Shown here: one piece after another, positions 1 through 13,087 of the stretch
Layout of the letters: each line of letters begins with the position of its first letter
How positions within the stretch are numbered: position 1 is the first letter of the stretch
Assembly (NCBI RefSeq): GCF_000003605.2
Contig: NW_003137823.1
Location: 776,044-821,786, forward strand
Length of the DNA stretch: 45,743 bases
Direction: 5' to 3'
Origin: Saccoglossus kowalevskii
Lineage: Eukaryota > Hemichordata > Enteropneusta > Harrimaniidae
Translations under genes and position numbers: made by a program
The notes under the pieces: model-generated
The model's input: the letters and a program-made list of their open reading frames with translations, nothing else
The model's database searches: none
What the model was told of the DNA's origin: nothing

Positions 1-3000
1 TAAGAACAATGAGTCTGTCAGACCCTGACCTTAAATTGAACTCTCTCTGTCATACCCAAGTAATCAAATATTATACCATATCCCTTTAATAAGAAATATT
101 GTTTACTTCATTATTATAGTGCAGCTTGGTACAATTTGAAATATCCGGCTTAGGGAAATTGATTTTATCTGATGATAGAATTATAGTGCTGGTATTTATT
201 GATTATTAAATCTCAGAAGTAAATGTCAATGATTTTTTTTCTCTTCTTTGTCCATGGCAATATATTGAGTGCAATGTCAGTCTTAACATTATAATACTTC
301 ATTACTGTCAATTGATTGTAGTAGGTGTTTTATACAGTACCATATTAAACCATGGTTTCTTATTTCAGAATTTAATAACATTACTTTTTCATGAGTTTTT
401 AAGACTTACAGCTTTTCTGTTTCTTTAGTATTGTTACCATGTAAGCAGCAAATTATTAGTTGTGTGTAATGTCATGTTGGTAATATGTATGGAATGTCAA
501 ATCTTATAATATCATTCATTGTGTTGTCTTCTTTTGCATGACATGGTGAGTTGGTTATTAAAGCCTTGTAAGTAGCATGGTTTAGAGTTTGAATCACTCC
601 TACCACAGACAATATTTTACACTATTTTTTCGAATATGCTATGTTACTCGTAGTTGCGTATTTCATTTATTTATATATTTACCAGTACTATAAAAACACT
701 TCATCAAGCTGAAAATCTGCAAATATGAGAAATAGCCATGAAAATGTACATGCCAAAGACAATGGCGTGTGAAATGTTCAGCTTGAAAAATGTGTGAATG
801 AGATTAGAAATGTAATTCTATCGAAGCGACCTGAATATTCAGTTTGTTGTCTTTTTAAAATTTCGTAGAGACTGATTCAGCTTGTTCAGTTGATTCTCGA
901 AGAATGGGTAATAACACATTTACTGCATTTGTATTTATAAAGAGGTTATGGGTTGGATTCTTATTTACCTGACTTCTCCACTCAGTTGTATAATTAGACT
1001 TTGATTATCCTGCCCTACCTACATGTACATGTATTGGGATTGGGGACTGGCTTTCCATTGAATGAGAATGATGAAATCTGACAGACACATGCTATTCTTC
1101 ACTTTGTGTGCATACTAAAACACACTACCAACCTCAACAAGATTGTGAGTTCTATAACACATAAGCTGCTTTTCTGCTGTCAGCAAGCTAGGCTTTCAGT
1201 TCAAAAATCTTGGTTCTTACAGATGTTCTAAATATCTTAATGTAAGTTGGTCTTTTTTCAAAGGCTTCAGAAAAGTCTTGACAACTCAAAATTTGCAGCT
1301 GTGGATTACTTGCCTTCACTTCAGCAGATGCCTATCAATGATACTGAGTATGAATTAAAATGAATATTTTGATTGTCTAAATTAAAGGGGAAGTCAAGCC
1401 AAACAAATCCCCCCCCCCCCACCAAGAAAAAGCTCCACAAATATAGGAGAATGCAATTTACAGTTTTTCTCTAAATATCTTTAATGTAGCAATTTGTCTG
1501 ACCATATAAGCAGCACTTTTTTAGTGCTAGGGTTGTTCTCTTAAATGAAACCAATAAATCCTAACATAGATAACAATTTAATAATATAACGTCATTAGTT
1601 TTCATTTAGTTGTGGAAACAATGCAGCTTGTTGGAAATAGAATTGTTAAAGTCACTGAATACAAACATACTATGGTTGCTCAGTGGCACTCACGTTATGT
1701 TTTCGCTGGCATTCCTAGCTGTGATTTCTCACTAAATGAACGCTACATGCAGGGAAACATATAGTAACTGTAAGGTTATCCCGAGAATAACCCAATTAAA
1801 TTATGCACTCGTGCAGTGCAGGATCTTGTCAGCCCATACATGTAGAAACACTGTTCTGCTTTTGTTGCATACTTTGTAGTGTTCATGTATACCGACGTAG
1901 TACATGTATTATGATATATTGATGTTTTATTTGCATAAGTAGGATTCGAGACGAGCTCATCGTCTTTGTGAAGGTTAGACATTGATTCTATTTTATAATT
2001 CAATTGCCACATCACATTCCATATATACAAGGTATTGATTTATTGACGACTACATCGTCTTATTGTTTGTATTGATTATAAAAGTTATGTTGACTACTAC
2101 CTCTTAAAATCTGCAACTAAAGTAGATAATACACAGGGGTATACACCTTTCCTAGTCATGAACAGTGCTCATTGAAATCATGCGTTGATGCAAACACACT
2201 ATAATTATATAAAACTTGTGCATTCCATGTGTGTGTCAATCAAAGTTGCTCTAACACTGCATCTAACTAACTAGATACTTTAGTTTTACAAAAAATATGA
2301 TGTGATCTGAGCCATCTTACTACTAATGTTTTAAATTTTTTTTTTTATTGAAATCAGTAATAATAAAATCTAGTAAAAATGCTATAATTTGCAATAAAAA
2401 TGCTTTGGGAATCAGTAAAATGAAAATTATGAATTACCCTCTCTATTGTAGACAATAGCCGGTGAATTCTCCAATAAATCTTTGATGTTATATAAAGCAT
2501 TTATACATTGTGTGAGGGCGCTGTTTCTTTATTGTCTTTTATACTACATGTACATGTGGTTTTAAAAATGGTGAATTCTGTGATGGTGGCCTACAATTAT
2601 AAGAATGTTATCACCAACATGGATTTAGATGTCAAAATATCTAGTCCTGCAATCATATCAAATTTACTTATATGTGAATTGTCATGTACAGTAGTCATTT
2701 CAGTTTTACAGACACTTATCTCAAGGATCTCTGTAGCTGCTGCCAAGTGTATAATAAATGACAGTCAGTTTAATCCTGTATCTCCACTTCTAATTAAAGA
2801 ATTGATTGTACACACATTAATGTACAAGTGTGTTCCATTATAACGTCACAATCCAACGCTGGTTGTGTACAATGTAGTCAATTTAATTTGTCGTATATCG
2901 AACAGAAAAGTCAATTTACGTCGGCAGAAGAACTGTAATTTGCCTGCATTGTGTGATCAATAAGCAAAAGGAAGAATGATCCATGGAAGAATGCGTTCAT

Positions 3001-3715
3001 TGAAACTGCTATACAGACTTTCAGGTGTGTTTAAGTGGACAAAATTGCTTGTACTTTTGTTAGTTGTTATTGGGAGTGTATTATGGAATTGAAGTTGACA
3101 TCTGAGATGTGATGAGTTCATTGTATAAAGTTGAAAGGTCCTGTTGTACTGTTTTTTTTAGAGGTGTATAACTGATGAGATATAAAATGCATTAAGAAGT
3201 TTTAGAAATTGTGAACATGAAATTGGGTATACCCAGAAAACACTGAAGTTCAACCCCTGCTAGCTTGTTTAAAATAATATATCATCTGATATTGCTTGGT
3301 TGTAGAGTAGGTTGATGATATAACCCAATAATTAGTGCATAAGATTTGTATTTATGTTAATTCACAGGGTGTGCAAATTCTTTTTGATGATCATCTTAAT
3401 GTACAAATACATGTTCAGAATAAACTTTCAGACAACATACCCAGTACATGTAGTTATCAAAGTTAGCATAATTACATCACATGAGTCCTTGTTATTCTGT
3501 CTGTGAGGAATGCAGTATTGTTGCACAATTTTTTTTGTCTGCATGCCATTTGAACTCTGAAACGATGACGTATAATGTGAATATCATGATGTTGACCATA
3601 CATACCATTGTCATTTCAGCTCTGATATTTACACAACTGTGAATGATATGCACCTTACACATGTTAATTAATAGTGATTCATTAGCGACTTTTGGAAACA
3701 CATCGTATGGATATT
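1..3715. other. Non-coding AT-rich stretch, probably intron
   Basis: No reading frame here resembles a protein. The longest open frame (2508-2843, plus) has a composition expected from AT-rich DNA and no recognisable motif. The only marked feature is a run of 12 C at 1409-1420 inside a short segment beginning AAAGGGGAAGTCAAGCC, a type of word often found in dispersed repeats. Because the first visible KIDINS220 exon starts at 12861 with a phase-1 acceptor, this stretch is probably part of the intron upstream of it. An intergenic origin for the far left cannot be excluded. Confidence 0.5.
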
Positions 3716-3750
3716 AGTCCCCGTTCGGACGAAGTCCGAAAACGGGGACT
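3716..3750 (+). other. Terminal hairpin with C-GAA-G triloop
   Basis: The 35 nt fold into a 10-bp outer stem, a 2-nt bulge (AA), a 5-bp inner stem and a 3-nt GAA loop closed by C-G. A GAA loop on a C-G pair is known to form an unusually stable single-stranded DNA mini-hairpin. The same 35-nt terminus is found with substitutions at 33947-33981 and 37734-37768 on the other strand, which marks it as an element end. Confidence 0.8.
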
Positions 3751-4790
3751 TATAATTCGGTCTCCGTCCATGCGTCCGTCCGGAGTCATATCTCAGAATC
3801 CCTTGGACCGATTCCGTTCATTCTTTGCATGTGCCTAGTACTTTATGTGGTACATATGCACATGCAGTGGTTTAGCGATTCGATTCAAAATGGCCGACTG
3901 GCAGCCATCTTGTTTTTTGATAATGTTGTATTTTGGACATGTTTTGTCAGTTTTCGTTTAAACTTGGTACATAGATTATACATGTTAGGATACATGTCCA
4001 TGATGATTTATTTCACAATTGGGTCAAAGATGGCCGACTCGCAGCCATCTTGTTTTTTGAAAATGTTGTATTTTGGACATGCTTTGTCAGTTTTCATTCA
4101 AATTTAGTACATAGATCATACATGTTAGGGTACATGTCCCCGACTATCCGTGAGTTCCTGAGTCTGTCCGTCCATCCGTGTGTCCGTCCGTCCATGCGTC
4201 AGTCTGTCCAGAGTCATATTTTAGAATCCTGTGGACCGATTCCATTCATTCTTTGCATGTGCCTAGTACCTTATGTGGGACATAAGCACATGCAGTGGTT
4301 TAGTGATTCGATTCAAAATGGCCAACTGGCAGCCATCTTGTTTTTTGAAAATGTTGTATTTTGGACATGCTTTGTTAGTTGTCATTCAAACTTGGTACAT
4401 AGATTATACATGTTAGGATACATGTCCATGACGATTTATTTCGCAATTGGATCAAAGATGGTCGACTGGCAGGCATCTTTTTTTTTTCTTTTTTTTTATG
4501 CGGTATCTTGAAAGTGCTCTGTCAATTTTCATTCAAATTTGGCACATGTACTTTATACATGCTAGGATGCATGTCCATGACAATTTGTTTCAAAATCTGG
4601 TCAAGGATGGCTGATTGACAGCCATCTGACTTTTTGGCCTTACTACTATATTTCCACAATTTATGTACCATTTTCATAAATATCTGGCACATACATCATA
4701 CATATCAGTGTGTTTCATAATCAGATCAAAGATGGCCGAATAACGGCTGTTCTTATTTTTGGCCATATTACTTCTACAAGGAACACGTGT
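3716..4790 (+). repeat. Hairpin-capped modular repeat, copy C
   Basis: The element begins with a 35-nt near-perfect hairpin (3716-3750): outer arms AGTCCCCGTT and AACGGGGACT, inner arms CGGAC and GTCCG, and a GAA loop. A leader rich in TCCGTCCG follows. After it come monomers of about 140 bp, each marked by GATGGCC...GCAGCCATC, at 3890, 4030, 4318, 4458, 4607 and 4732. The leader plus two monomers is itself duplicated (3890 to 4318 is 428 bp). Copies with the same hairpin, inverted, end at 33981 and 37768. Long open frames across it (3829-4107, 4050-4511) follow the repeat units and are not considered genes. The class is unknown; no transposase is present. The right boundary is approximate. 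Confidence 0.75.
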
Positions 4791-7700
4791 TTTGATGTAA
4801 ATAAACAATCTATTGTATACGCCACTTGGAACTCAAGTTTCAAGGACACGCTTGCGACAACCCCTCCGCTTTAATATGACAAGCACAAAGAGAACTTTCA
4901 AAAATTTGAAACGGGAACTGTGTCATTTTCAATGACTTGTTTCATACAATATAAGTTTGATTGGAATCTTGTATTAAATTCTTCACAAAGCTAGCATGAC
5001 ATTTTAACCTGTTTGTATTGTTGAGAATGATGTAAGAACTTAGTAAGAATTTATACATATAGTTTATATGCAGTGTCACTAGGGTTACTGATTTCAGTGA
5101 TATGAGAATGCGATCAGTCTATTATAAATACCCAGAGACTGTCTTACTAGCATGTGTACAGTGTCATTATACAGCTTTGATATAAAGTGAGTGTAATATC
5201 CTTGCTGGAGACCCGCCAACTGGGAAATTATCAAGTCAATGTCGTAGTTGGCTACCTTGCAGCAATAGAAACTTAATAGAATTTATCCCAAGCTAGAGAA
5301 CGAATGAAATTAAATTAGTTTCAAGTTCATTGAAGTCTTATTCATCTCAAAGGTTTTATCTTGTACTTATTTGGCGGAAGTGACCACAGGTCAAGCACTT
5401 TCATTTCTTTATTAGTGTGTACGTGATGGGGAATTGTTCTATCAGTGAGTCATCTGAGTTCAGCAAACCGTAAAAAGTGGGCTACATTTACAAGTGTTTA
5501 TTTTCCCTTTATCATTGCTATGCTGCAATTCAAATGCATTTTCAAAATCAGTTGCTAGCCTTATAGTATAAAATATTTTTTTTAGTTTGATTGTATTGAA
5601 CTTTAATAGCCTTATATTTTCTGTATTACAAGCACATCTCAAATAGAAGAGCATATAAACCATAAATTGCATTTGTTGTATTATTACTTATTTTGATCAC
5701 AAAAACAACTCTGTAATTTACATGCATTTAATTCAAATATTTAATAAATTACATGTAATAGATCTGTCTGAGCCATGAAATATTTAATTTTTCAAAACAA
5801 GACACATTTTGTATCATTATTTCCCTTCCTCCATCATATCAGTAATGAGGAAAAAATTTAAATGTGTTATTCCAGATGATATAAAAGTTGCATTACAATA
5901 ACATTGCAGAGTTCATTCATTCATTCTAGTACTTAAAAGCTGAACAAGTTTAACAGCGTAATCCAACGTATGTAGAGTAAATTTTTCTACTTGAAACCAT
6001 GAAGCTGTAATTGCTGTACACTAATGTTGTTAGGCATTCTTTGTTGGTACCTGATAATCAGATTCTGTACAAACTCATACTGAGAGCTTTATTTTATTTC
6101 TTAATAATTACTCCGGTTTATGTCACGGAGATGAAAACTTGTATTAGTTTTACAAATGTGTGTCAGACAAATTGTAGCAATTTGGATGTTAATCAGACAA
6201 GTATCGTTTAATATGCATGGCATCAAACCAACTGTATGTCTGTGGCAATAAATTACTGAATATCTCGAATGAGGATTAGACCATGGTGAAACAATCCAAT
6301 TGCTGAGATTGCTTTTCATCTTCTGCATGTACCAGCCAATATAATAAGAAATTTTTTTTTTTAATTTGAAAGAAAGGACACTTTAGTAATGAGTTATAGC
6401 TATATATCTGTTATACGTAACTCTCCTCCATCATGTTTGACTGGTGTAGTTTATTGAATTTGGATCCTGATTTCTGGTATACATATAAGTGATAGTTTTC
6501 TGGAAATTATGAGCTAATTATATTAGTAATAACTAAATAATGAGCATTTGCCACGCTTGTAAATTTTGATAGATCAACCGTTAAAGCACCACAGTTGTCT
6601 TGTTGTTTCATTTTCAATATGAGTCTTCTACAATGTACAGTTTAAAGTATACAGCACTAAAATATTTAGTCATGTTTGTTATGAATGTAATGCACACTGC
6701 AGTATTTACATAATATCTGATCTGATCATGCTTCTGCACATTATGTTAAATACTACTTTTAATTGTTTTAATTAATAGTATGTACCGGTATTTATCTGAA
6801 AGCTGTGAAAATCCATATTTAATATTGAATATACATTAAGTGCTCACAATGTCATTTTCAATTGCAGTATTGAAAGGTGTGCATTTAATGTCATCTATCG
6901 TTGTCTTATGAACATATGAACAGTTGATTAGTAAAATTGCATTCATTCTTTAGAGAGAATCTCAAGAGACTGAAAGAGGTTGCCCTGATGTCATCATCAT
7001 TCGGGCAACTGGTCTTGATGATGGATTTTACACTTCAAATTCCATGGCTTGTGGATATTAATATAACCTGCATTATCTGTATAGACACTGCGAACTCATG
7101 GTTCAACAAGTGGAGTTTTATGGGTCTTTGACTCGAAATTCTCACTTTTATATATGCTGAAAAACATTCTGGTCACTTCATCACAAGTGCGCATCTCCAG
7201 ATGGAACAGGTCAGGTTGCAAAGTCGTGAGTTTTACCCTAAAGTAATATGGCATTAAACCGCGTCAAATTCTCAGCATCGTCAAACTATCTGCCTTCAGT
7301 GTCACTGCATGTCAGTACTTTAAGTTGGCTGCTGCTGTTTGTAGATTGTATCGTTAAGAATTCCCAAATTGAGAACATATCCATAAGCTATGCTAGACTT
7401 GATTGTGTTGGGACAATCTAGGCATCTTTTATTTAACACCTCAGGAATAAATTATTGATCATACTCACAAAAACTACATATAGCTTTCAGTAGAACTACG
7501 GGAAACAATGCCATCGGGGAACATTCACAGGTGTTGTATTTACATCACAGAAACCGCTGATCATAAAGCGATTTTGACAATAATGTTGCTCCCACAGGCC
7601 TACATGTATATGTGATGTAGAAATATTGAGGCTGGAATGTCTAATCTTTGTCTTGTGTAGCTATCAGTAATTGCCATGTTTTCTGGATCAAAGGATTAAT

Positions 7701-9613
7701 GTGTTTTAATATTAATTGTGAAATATTCAAGTCTTATTTTTAAATAATAATGACAATCATTTCAGGTTTTTCTTACATATGATTCAAATTGAAATGAGAA
7801 GTTGTGATTCACTGTTGCATCCAATTACAGTCCAGGAATTGTAGTGACTACAAATTTAGAATTTCTGTGAAAACAAAAACAACAACAACAATGAATGAAT
7901 GAATGAATGAATAATGGATGAATGAATGATTTTTTGAACCAAGTTGTACAGGTACAAGTAAAACAATTTTGTAGCAGTTCCAAAAGCCAGATCCAAACCT
8001 GAATTTGACTGATCTTATAGCAAAACAAATATTGACTTTGACCTTTATAGGGTTACAATAAAGGCAAAAGATATTAGACAACTGTAATTTTACAACCAGT
8101 ATTTCTAGACATTTTTTGTTTTTAATTTTGACCATTGTATTCATCAAATTGGGAAGCTGAAAAGATCTCCAATCTATGGCTGCAATGATTATTATTCATA
8201 ATTGAATGTTTAGTTCATATATCACATAATTTGGACAAACTCAATTTGAACGCATCTTAACCCTTTCACGATATCATTGTCACTTTCCACAAATAGTTTG
8301 GTTCACATTATACATACTTTTAATCATTCAATCTCTATAGAGATGAGCAGTAGTACTGACGCTTTCTGTTGAATTTACAGATTATCAGTTAAAACTGCTC
8401 ACATTTTGTTAAACACACTGCCTTTATCTGGCTAAATTCAACATACTTCCATGAGTGCTGGAACTGTTGCATTATGGGATACAAATTAATAGGCTGTAGT
8501 CACTATGCAGCGCATATTCAAATTTTATATAATTTGACATCAGAGTTACCTCGCATGGGACCCATACTAAACACAACTTGGCATGGCGACTATAACCCTA
8601 TTTTTCAACTGATTATTGTAACTTATATTGAGATTTTATTTGTAGCCTGAAACTACTGTCAGTTTGGTCAAATTACTTTGATTCAATTTTGACTTGTGCT
8701 AGTAATTACTACTAGTCTAATTACTGATTCATTGATATGTTTATTATTTAATTATACAATCTAATATTGAAAATTATTGAACAGTCATACGCTGCAGGTT
8801 ATATCGTCAGCATCTCTGTGACACAAATGATCCCAATTTCATTTGAGATTGAGGTTATGTTACTTTTTTGCTGTCTGTAATAGCACCGTCTGTGTTGTAC
8901 GTGTGCTTTAACACATGCGTGTTTGTTGTTGTCATCTTTCAAATTCAATATGCAACTTTGAAATGTGATATACAATAAAACAAGTACTGCATTTTCTCCA
9001 AATTTAGAAGCACATCTTCAATTCTCGGGAGCAAAACCTTGGGTATTTTTAACGTCTGGCAACCATAATCGGTAAAAACGATGGGATAGTTGAACAGTGT
9101 AGCCAGATTATCCATATACAAAATGTACATGTATGTGAAACATATATAAATTTTGTTGTTCAGGATTGTCTTGTAGTTAAGTTTGTGCTGTTTTCTTGAC
9201 TTTAGCTGTCTCTTCGACCCATGTTCCATAACTGCTTGCCCCGAGCTCATAGAAATACATGGTTCAGTGGTGAATGTCTGAGCAGCATATAACGTTCTAT
9301 GACGTGATCCGTCCCCGAGAATAGAAGCATACCTAAACTAAAATTTGCATTTATTGTATTTTTATTGTACCCTATTAAAGTGAGTGTGTTTGGAGATCAT
9401 TATTCGATCCAATTTAACTATGGGAGAACTTCAGGTAAGGTCCAAAAATCAACACCCAATTATTTGTTGCCGAAAATTCCCAATATTTATATGGTAGTAC
9501 AATGTTTGTACTCGAAACATACAAAAAAGTCAGTATTAACTTGACATGGAATATTTTTGCTTCCAAAATATTTTTGTTGTTTCAATTCTGTTGCGCTTAT
9601 TCAGTTGTCTTCT
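4791..9613. other. Non-coding AT-rich stretch
   Basis: No supported exon was found. A segment after the acceptor-like sequence at 6953 has two partly open frames but no good donor and no family match (see rejected items). A short simple repeat lies at 7877-7922. Everything else is low-complexity AT-rich DNA with scattered small open frames typical of chance. It is probably the same intron as the flanking stretches. Confidence 0.5.
7877..7922. repeat. Simple repeat (CAA)n then (TGAA)n
   Basis: A CAA tract is followed directly by about six TGAA/GAAT units and a few degenerate ones. It creates open frames on the minus strand with poly-Phe/Ser/His-like runs, which are artefacts. Confidence 0.85.
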
Positions 9614-10338
9614 ATGATATGAAAATGAATACATCCTGTGCATTGATAAATACATGATATGAAAATGAATACATCCTGTGCATTGATAAATACATGGTAT
9701 GAAAATGAATACATCCTGTGCATTGATAATACATGATATGAAAATGAATACATCCTGTGCATTGATAAATACATGATATGAAAATGAATACATCCTGTGC
9801 ATTGATAAATACATGATATGAAAATGAATACATCCTGTGCATTGATAAATACATGATATGAAAATGAATACATCCTGTGCATTGATAAATACATGATATG
9901 AAAATGAATACATCCTGTGCATTGATAAATACATGATATGAAAATGAATACATCCTGTGCATTGATAAATACATGATATGAAAATGAATACATCCTGTGC
10001 ATTGATAAATACATGATATGAAAATGAATACATCCTGTGCATTGATAAATACATGATATGAAAATGAATACATCCTGTGCATTGATAAATACATGATATG
10101 AAAATGAATACATCCTGTGCATTGATAAATACATGATATGAAAATGAATACATCCTGTGCATTGATAAATACATGATATGAAAATGAATACATCCTGTGC
10201 ATTGATAAATACATGATATGAAAATGAATACATCCTGTGCATTGATAAATACATGATATGAAAATGAATACATCCTGTGCATTGATAAATACATGATATG
10301 AAAATGAATACATCCTGTGCATTGATAAATACATGATA
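9614..10338. repeat. 40-bp minisatellite, 18 copies
   Basis: The unit contains ACATCCTGTGCATTGATAAA and ATGATATGAAAATG. Eighteen copies are spaced exactly 40 bp apart, except for one 39-bp unit around 9721-9750. Apart from that deletion and one A-to-G change near 9697, the copies look identical, which implies recent expansion or strong homogenisation. Because 40 is not a multiple of 3 and the unit has no stop in any reverse frame, three overlapping minus-strand frames of about 245-250 codons stay open. The predicted peptide is a 40-residue repeat that simply reads the unit three times. I treat this as non-coding. Confidence 0.95.
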
Positions 10339-12860
10339 CATCCCATTAGTATAATACTTATAAATACATTCGCTATGTAATTAGGAGAAAATACTTACAG
10401 CATCTCACAAATCAAGCCATATGTCATATAAGATACTCTTTAACCCAGTACTTATTCAACTATTTTGACTATTTGGTTTTTGTCATTAGGTCATTTATAT
10501 AAACAAATTAATGCATAGGAATAGGATGAAGTTTATTATGGTATTTTGAAATTCTATGGGAAGCATTATTTCTATAGTTCACTGTGCAAGTTAGTTTCTT
10601 TTATAATTAGCGTATATACCACTAATAGTTGATACTGAAGCAGGGTAGGATTCATTAGGGGTTGCCATACCTCTTGCAATTTTGAAATTCAATACAGTGT
10701 ATCTTGAATGATCATTTCAATACATACACGTACATACTGTATAATTGGTCTGTTAAAAGTGTATCTTCAATAGAAGAATACAATATACCGAAAATTGTAA
10801 TTATTGTATACTGGATCATTAAAATATGACCTACTTTAACCATAGATACATCTCTGCAAATATGCAAATACAATAGACCAAATACCGTACCCACAATTCT
10901 TAGGCATGGGCAAGGCTAGACCAGTTGGATCACTATTTTTCTAATTTACAATGTATTATATTTTCAGTTATTAATGTACAAACCTAATGGATGTCATTGT
11001 TTTACAATTTTCCATAAGCCACTTTATTGAATAGTTAAAATGCAAATTGTAAAAGAATAATTTTCAGTTTGATAATCCCTGGTAACAGCTTGATTGCAAA
11101 TGTTTGAAGTGCCATAGAGCACAGTGGTGAGCACATTAACTGTATTTATTTGCATGAATGTCTGCCTTATGTTAGTTTGCAATCCATTTTAACCATGGGG
11201 TGTGAAATATAATACAGATTAAATAGGATAGTCAGTGACATTAAATCAATGTTGTTTATGGGTACCAAGGTATTTCTTCTCAAAAGCTGTATTCAGTATC
11301 ATGGATTGCAAGCCTGTTTTTCTACCCCCAAAAATACGATATGTTTTCTAGCTTTTATTTATAAGTGCATTTTGTATCTTTCATGTTAATTCAATAATCA
11401 TTTTGTTTCAGTTTTATTCAATTCATTCTCTGGTTGATATATTAGATTTTTATATAATTGTGGGTAATTTTCAAAAAAAAATTCTATGTACATAGTGTTA
11501 GAATATTGAAATTAGTTTCTTTAGAAATTTTCAGAAGAAAAACAAAAGGATAGGTAGCAACAGGCGAGTTTAATTAAATATGAAATTATTTACATAGGAC
11601 CTGGTATCATTTGTTCATACATGTATAAGGATGATGCAATGAGTCAACCATTGTTTTCAGTTGATAACCTCTAATGTCAAAACGACATGATCTTAAGGAA
11701 TTACTCTTACGAATCATGGGCATTAATTAATTAGGTAAATTGTTTTAGTGTGTCAGTGATATTATTTTTCAAAATTTGTCAGTTATTGTCATTGTACAAT
11801 GCGGTAATTGTTATTATCTAGCCTAGAATTCTTGTATCCTAACCCATACAGTATCGTATACTTGGGTTTTCATTGCACATTGTTCAAGCACACACAGACT
11901 GATGGCGTTCTAGCTTGTATATTAGCATGAATATTTATTACTAGGGTAATACTGATATTCCCTATTGTCATGTGAAAATACCCAGACTCTTGATATGCAC
12001 CACTATCAATCAGCAAGTTTTAAAATGTTGTGAAAACAATGCATTAAGCACTGGTTGTTATACTTACATGGGACTATATTGGGTACAAGGACATCTTCCA
12101 TAATATATTTAACTGATATTTGCCTTGTCAGTTTTATAATATTTGATATGACAGACATATTGGTCACTGTCCTGTATAAAGGGATGTGATATTGTTGAAA
12201 GCAACACAGAAAAGATGATATGAAAATTCAATGATTAAACAGCGCATTTAAGGATTAAAAAACACACTAAAGTGAAATGATTCACTTGTCACAGCTGCAT
12301 TGTGGTACTTTAGTATTTGTGTTGATTGTCAAAACTTTATGTTGAGAGTCTTAATGCCATGTGCATTACCATTCATTTTGTACACATGTCTACTTATATT
12401 CGGTTCCTGTATTAAGTGATTCAAAGACTGCCAATGACAGCTGTCACTTGGAGTTATCCGTTGTATGCTGATAAAAGGCTACCATACTTGAGTTCAAATC
12501 TTGGTTGCCTTTAAGGCTGATTACTATTCATTGTTATGGTGTGTAATTGCATTTCAAATATTGTGTTAAATCTGCTGGTCTGTAGCAGTAATGCATTTAA
12601 CTTGTCATTTAAACTATACAAGGTTATGTCTGACAATTGATCGAGAATTGTCATTAGAATTGCAAAAAAAAGTAGGATTATTCCAAAATATAGAAACGGC
12701 TTTTGCCTCGATATAGCTAGCTACATGATTTCCATAGTGGTGTAACTGTAATTTGGAATAAATACTGCCCTCTATTGACAGCTCTATACAGCTACCATTG
12801 AGGGTGCTGTTTATTCAAAGAATCCACTTTACTCATTTCTATGTTTTTGTTTTCTTACAG
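10339..12860. other. Non-coding AT-rich stretch, intron upstream of KIDINS220 penultimate exon
   Basis: No credible exon or known repeat was recognised. It ends in a good 3' splice site (TTTTTGTTTTCTTACAG at 12860), so at least its right part is intronic. Confidence 0.55.
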
Positions 12861-13087
12861 ATATCCACCAAACTCACGATGGTAGTATTTTGGTTCACAA
12901 TCCTTACGCTCCAAGTGGAGGCGGCGGTGGCACTGGGAGAGGAGGACCTTCTGGTAGCTTAATGTCTCCTCGTAGTTCTTGGTATGGTGGACAGTACGGT
13001 GCCAATGGTAACTTTTCTCGTGGTGGATGGAAGCGAATGAGTTTACCCAGTCCAGGCACACATCTTGGTGCTTACAATGCAGGACAG
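12861..13087 (+). CDS. KIDINS220: KIDINS220 penultimate exon (linker)
   Basis: The acceptor TTTTCTTACAG ends at 12860 and the donor CAG|GTAGGC is at 13088. The 227 nt begin with two bases of a split codon (phase 1) and end on a codon boundary. The peptide contains HNPYAPSGGGGG, MSPRSSWYGGQYG and FSRGGW, a Gly/Ser/Tyr-rich low-complexity linker. It sits where vertebrate Kidins220 has a Pro/Gly/Tyr-rich linker between the KAP domain and the SAM-like domain. The minus-strand frame over this exon is a shadow. Confidence 0.88.

Noticed and set aside
2508-2843. 111-codon plus-strand open frame
   Set aside because: No recognisable motif, AT-driven composition, no splice or start context. Consistent with chance.
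3829-4511. Two plus-strand open frames with repeated peptides (SDSIQNG, FWTCFVS)
   Set aside because: The peptide repetition mirrors the DNA monomers of the hairpin-capped repeat. Frames break in other copies and no domain is recognised.
6937-7131. Possible exon after the acceptor-like CATTCATTCTTTAG at 6953
   Set aside because: Two frames are partly open (one reads ETERGCPDVIIIRATGLDDG), but no strong donor follows, neither frame matches KIDINS220 or another family I know, and the frame meets a stop soon after.
9614-10338. CRISPR-like array
   Set aside because: All units are identical with no unique spacers, and the context is an animal nuclear genome. The same applies to the 34-bp and 38-bp arrays.
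9536-10346. Three overlapping minus-strand open frames of about 250 codons
   Set aside because: They follow exactly the 40-bp minisatellite; the same repeat is read in all three frames. No codon bias, splice context or domain supports a gene.
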